DNA of 6,354 bases from Planctomycetaceae bacterium. GTDB taxonomy: Bacteria; Planctomycetota; Planctomycetia; Isosphaerales; Isosphaeraceae. Position numbers and translations under genes: made by a program. The notes under the pieces were generated by a model. It saw only the letters and a program-made list of their open reading frames with translations. It had not been told where the DNA came from and made no database searches. This document shows positions 5,554-6,354 of the stretch, one piece after another (within the stretch, counting starts at the first letter, position 1; each line of letters opens with the position of its first letter). The stretch lies in the NCBI GenBank assembly GCA_019232645.1, contig JAFANO010000230.1, positions 1 through 6,354 on the forward strand, given 5' to 3'.

Positions 5554-6169
5554 ATGGGTGCACGACAACCTGCCGTTGCTAGCGGGCGGCGAGCTGGTGG
5601 GGCCGGATCGCCGGAAGGTCGAACGCCACCTGATCGGTTGCCCGGAATGCCGCCAACACCAAGCCGCGCTGGCCGACGCCGTGAGCGTCCTGCACGCCGT
5701 CGCGGCCCATCCCCCCGTCCGGCCCGACGCCCCCTCGCTCTGGCCCGCCCTGGAGCGGCAGATGCGCGAGTCGCGCCGACCCGCCCCGGTGCCGGTGCTC
5801 GCGTTCGCGTGGCCCCGCGGGGCGCGGTGGTCGCCCGTGGTCGGGCTGGTCGCTCTGGGGTTGCTTGCCGCGATCGGGGTGGCCGTCGAGTTGATCCGGT
5901 CGGACCCGCCCGCGACGATCAAGGCGGTGGTCCAGTCCCGCCCGGCCTCGGAGCCGGACATCGGTCGGTCCGTCACGGCCGCCCGACCGGAGCAAGCTCT
6001 CGACCTTCCGGCCGAGGGCCCGGATCCCGCCTCGAGCCGTGACCTGGTCCAGGCTCCCCGGGACACGCCGGTCGTCGAAAGCACCTCGTCGCGCAAGCTC
6101 GATTACGACCTGGACCGTGGGACGCCCATGTCCTTCGACACGCGCGACGCCCGCCAGCCCACGTATTGA
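5534..6169 (+). CDS. Membrane-bound anti-sigma factor with a zinc-finger (zf-HC2/ZAS) domain
   Basis: A 211-residue protein. The N-terminal cytoplasmic domain (about 1-55) carries the zinc anti-sigma motif H32-x3-C36-x2-C39 within VERHLIGCPECRQHQ, preceded by C6 and H10 as possible further ligands. A Pro/Arg-rich link (about 59-98) leads to one membrane span (about 100-121, VVGLVALGLLAAIGVAVELI). The remaining 90 residues are polar, Pro/Ser/Asp-rich, probably disordered, and extracytoplasmic by the expected topology. ZAS proteins bind and mask their cognate ECF factor and release it on redox change or regulated proteolysis. Here the partner is the overlapping sigma gene. GGGAGG (5519-5524) lies 9 nt before ATG 5534, inside the sigma coding sequence. 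No recognisable sensor domain is seen in the C-terminal tail. Confidence 0.88.
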   Translation: MGNPRCKWVHDNLPLLAGGELVGPDRRKVERHLIGCPECRQHQAALADAVSVLHAVAAHPPVRPDAPSLWPALERQMRESRRPAPVPVLAFAWPRGARWSPVVGLVALGLLAAIGVAVELIRSDPPATIKAVVQSRPASEPDIGRSVTAARPEQALDLPAEGPDPASSRDLVQAPRDTPVVESTSSRKLDYDLDRGTPMSFDTRDARQPTY

Positions 6170-6206
6170 GCGGCCCCGGCCGTCCCGAGGCGTGGATGCG
6201 GCGAAG

Positions 6207-6251
6207 CCCGATGGATTCGCCCCTCGAATTAGTGGGGCCGGCCCCATCGGG
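6207..6251 (+). terminator. Long hairpin after the sigma/anti-sigma operon, possible terminator
   Basis: CCCGATGG (6207-6214) and CCATCGGG (6244-6251) are perfect 8-bp arms. Inside them GCCCC (6219-6223) can pair with GGGGC (6234-6238), giving a long stem with internal loops about 40 bp after the anti-sigma stop. The perfect 14-bp palindrome TGGGGCCGGCCCCA (6233-6246) overlaps it and offers a competing fold. Only a short T run (GTTTC) follows, so intrinsic termination would be weak. Confidence 0.45.
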
Positions 6252-6354
6252 TCGCGTTTCGTGGCGGATCGGCACACGGATTGCTTTGCAGGGGTGTACG
6301 CCGCGGATATCGAGGCTCGACCCCCTCAGCAGTCGAGCAATTCACCGATCCAAC
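6252..6354. other. Non-coding end of window with nested inverted repeats
   Basis: No supported gene lies here. GCTCGAC (6315-6321) and GTCGAGC (6332-6338) form a perfect 7-bp stem with a 10-nt loop. An outer pair, GGATCGG (6266-6272) and CCGATCC (6345-6351), encloses it, so the 86-nt stretch could fold as a closed structured element. It does not fit a tRNA. It may be the leader of a gene beyond the window. Confidence 0.35.

Noticed and set aside
6266..6351. Possible tRNA: 86 nt closed by a perfect 7-bp GGATCGG/CCGATCC stem
   Set aside because: The 17 nt before the 3' arm do not form a T arm with a TTC-type loop, T8/A9 and D-arm features are missing, and the inner 7-bp stem is not an anticodon arm.
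2730..6351. Shared 10-mer TCACCGATCC at 2730-2739 and 6342-6351, each at the 3' arm of a dyad
   Set aside because: Many 10-mer matches are expected by chance in a window of this length and base composition, and the flanks do not match further.

Overview
The window is very GC-rich bacterial DNA in which genes use G or C at almost every third codon position. Coding style, gene architectures (single-pass VWA protein with a disordered N-terminus; ECF sigma factor with an overlapping zinc-finger membrane anti-sigma gene) and many intergenic dyads suggest a planctomycete, possibly of the Isosphaeraceae. That placement is inference; there is no rRNA or other taxonomic marker here.

Layout. Bases 1-216 hold the 3' end of a gene whose product resembles the C-terminus of the next protein. 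It is cut by an in-frame TAG (103-105) and probably also carries a one-base deletion near its end. Bases 229-2451 (+) encode a 740-residue single-pass membrane protein with a complete VWA metal-ion-dependent adhesion site and a recent 93-bp tandem duplication near its N-terminus. Bases 2452-2937 are a 486-bp spacer with several dyad symmetries, an AT-rich patch and a good sigma70-type promoter (TTGAAA-17-TAGAAT) reading into the next gene. Bases 2938-3696 (+) encode a PhoU-family protein. Bases 3726-4670 (-), convergent with phoU, encode a two-domain GNAT acetyltransferase. Bases 4671-4851 are a divergent promoter region. Bases 4852-5553 (+) encode an ECF sigma factor, overlapped by 20 bp by a membrane anti-sigma factor with an Hx3CxxC zinc motif (5534-6169, +). 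Bases 6170-6354 are non-coding and rich in inverted repeats, including a likely terminator-like hairpin.

How the genes work together. Three units are apparent: a tandem pair of related VWA-type envelope proteins with the upstream one decaying or truncated; a phoU transcribed alone, with no pst transporter or phoR/phoB genes beside it in this window; and a two-gene sigma/anti-sigma switch, divergent from the acetyltransferase. I see no mobile element, CRISPR array, tRNA or rRNA. I do not see convincing evidence for an entirely new system. The most unusual points are the interrupted VWA paralogue, the young repeat in the VWA protein, the N-for-D change in the first PhoU metal motif, and the dense dyads in the two non-coding stretches.
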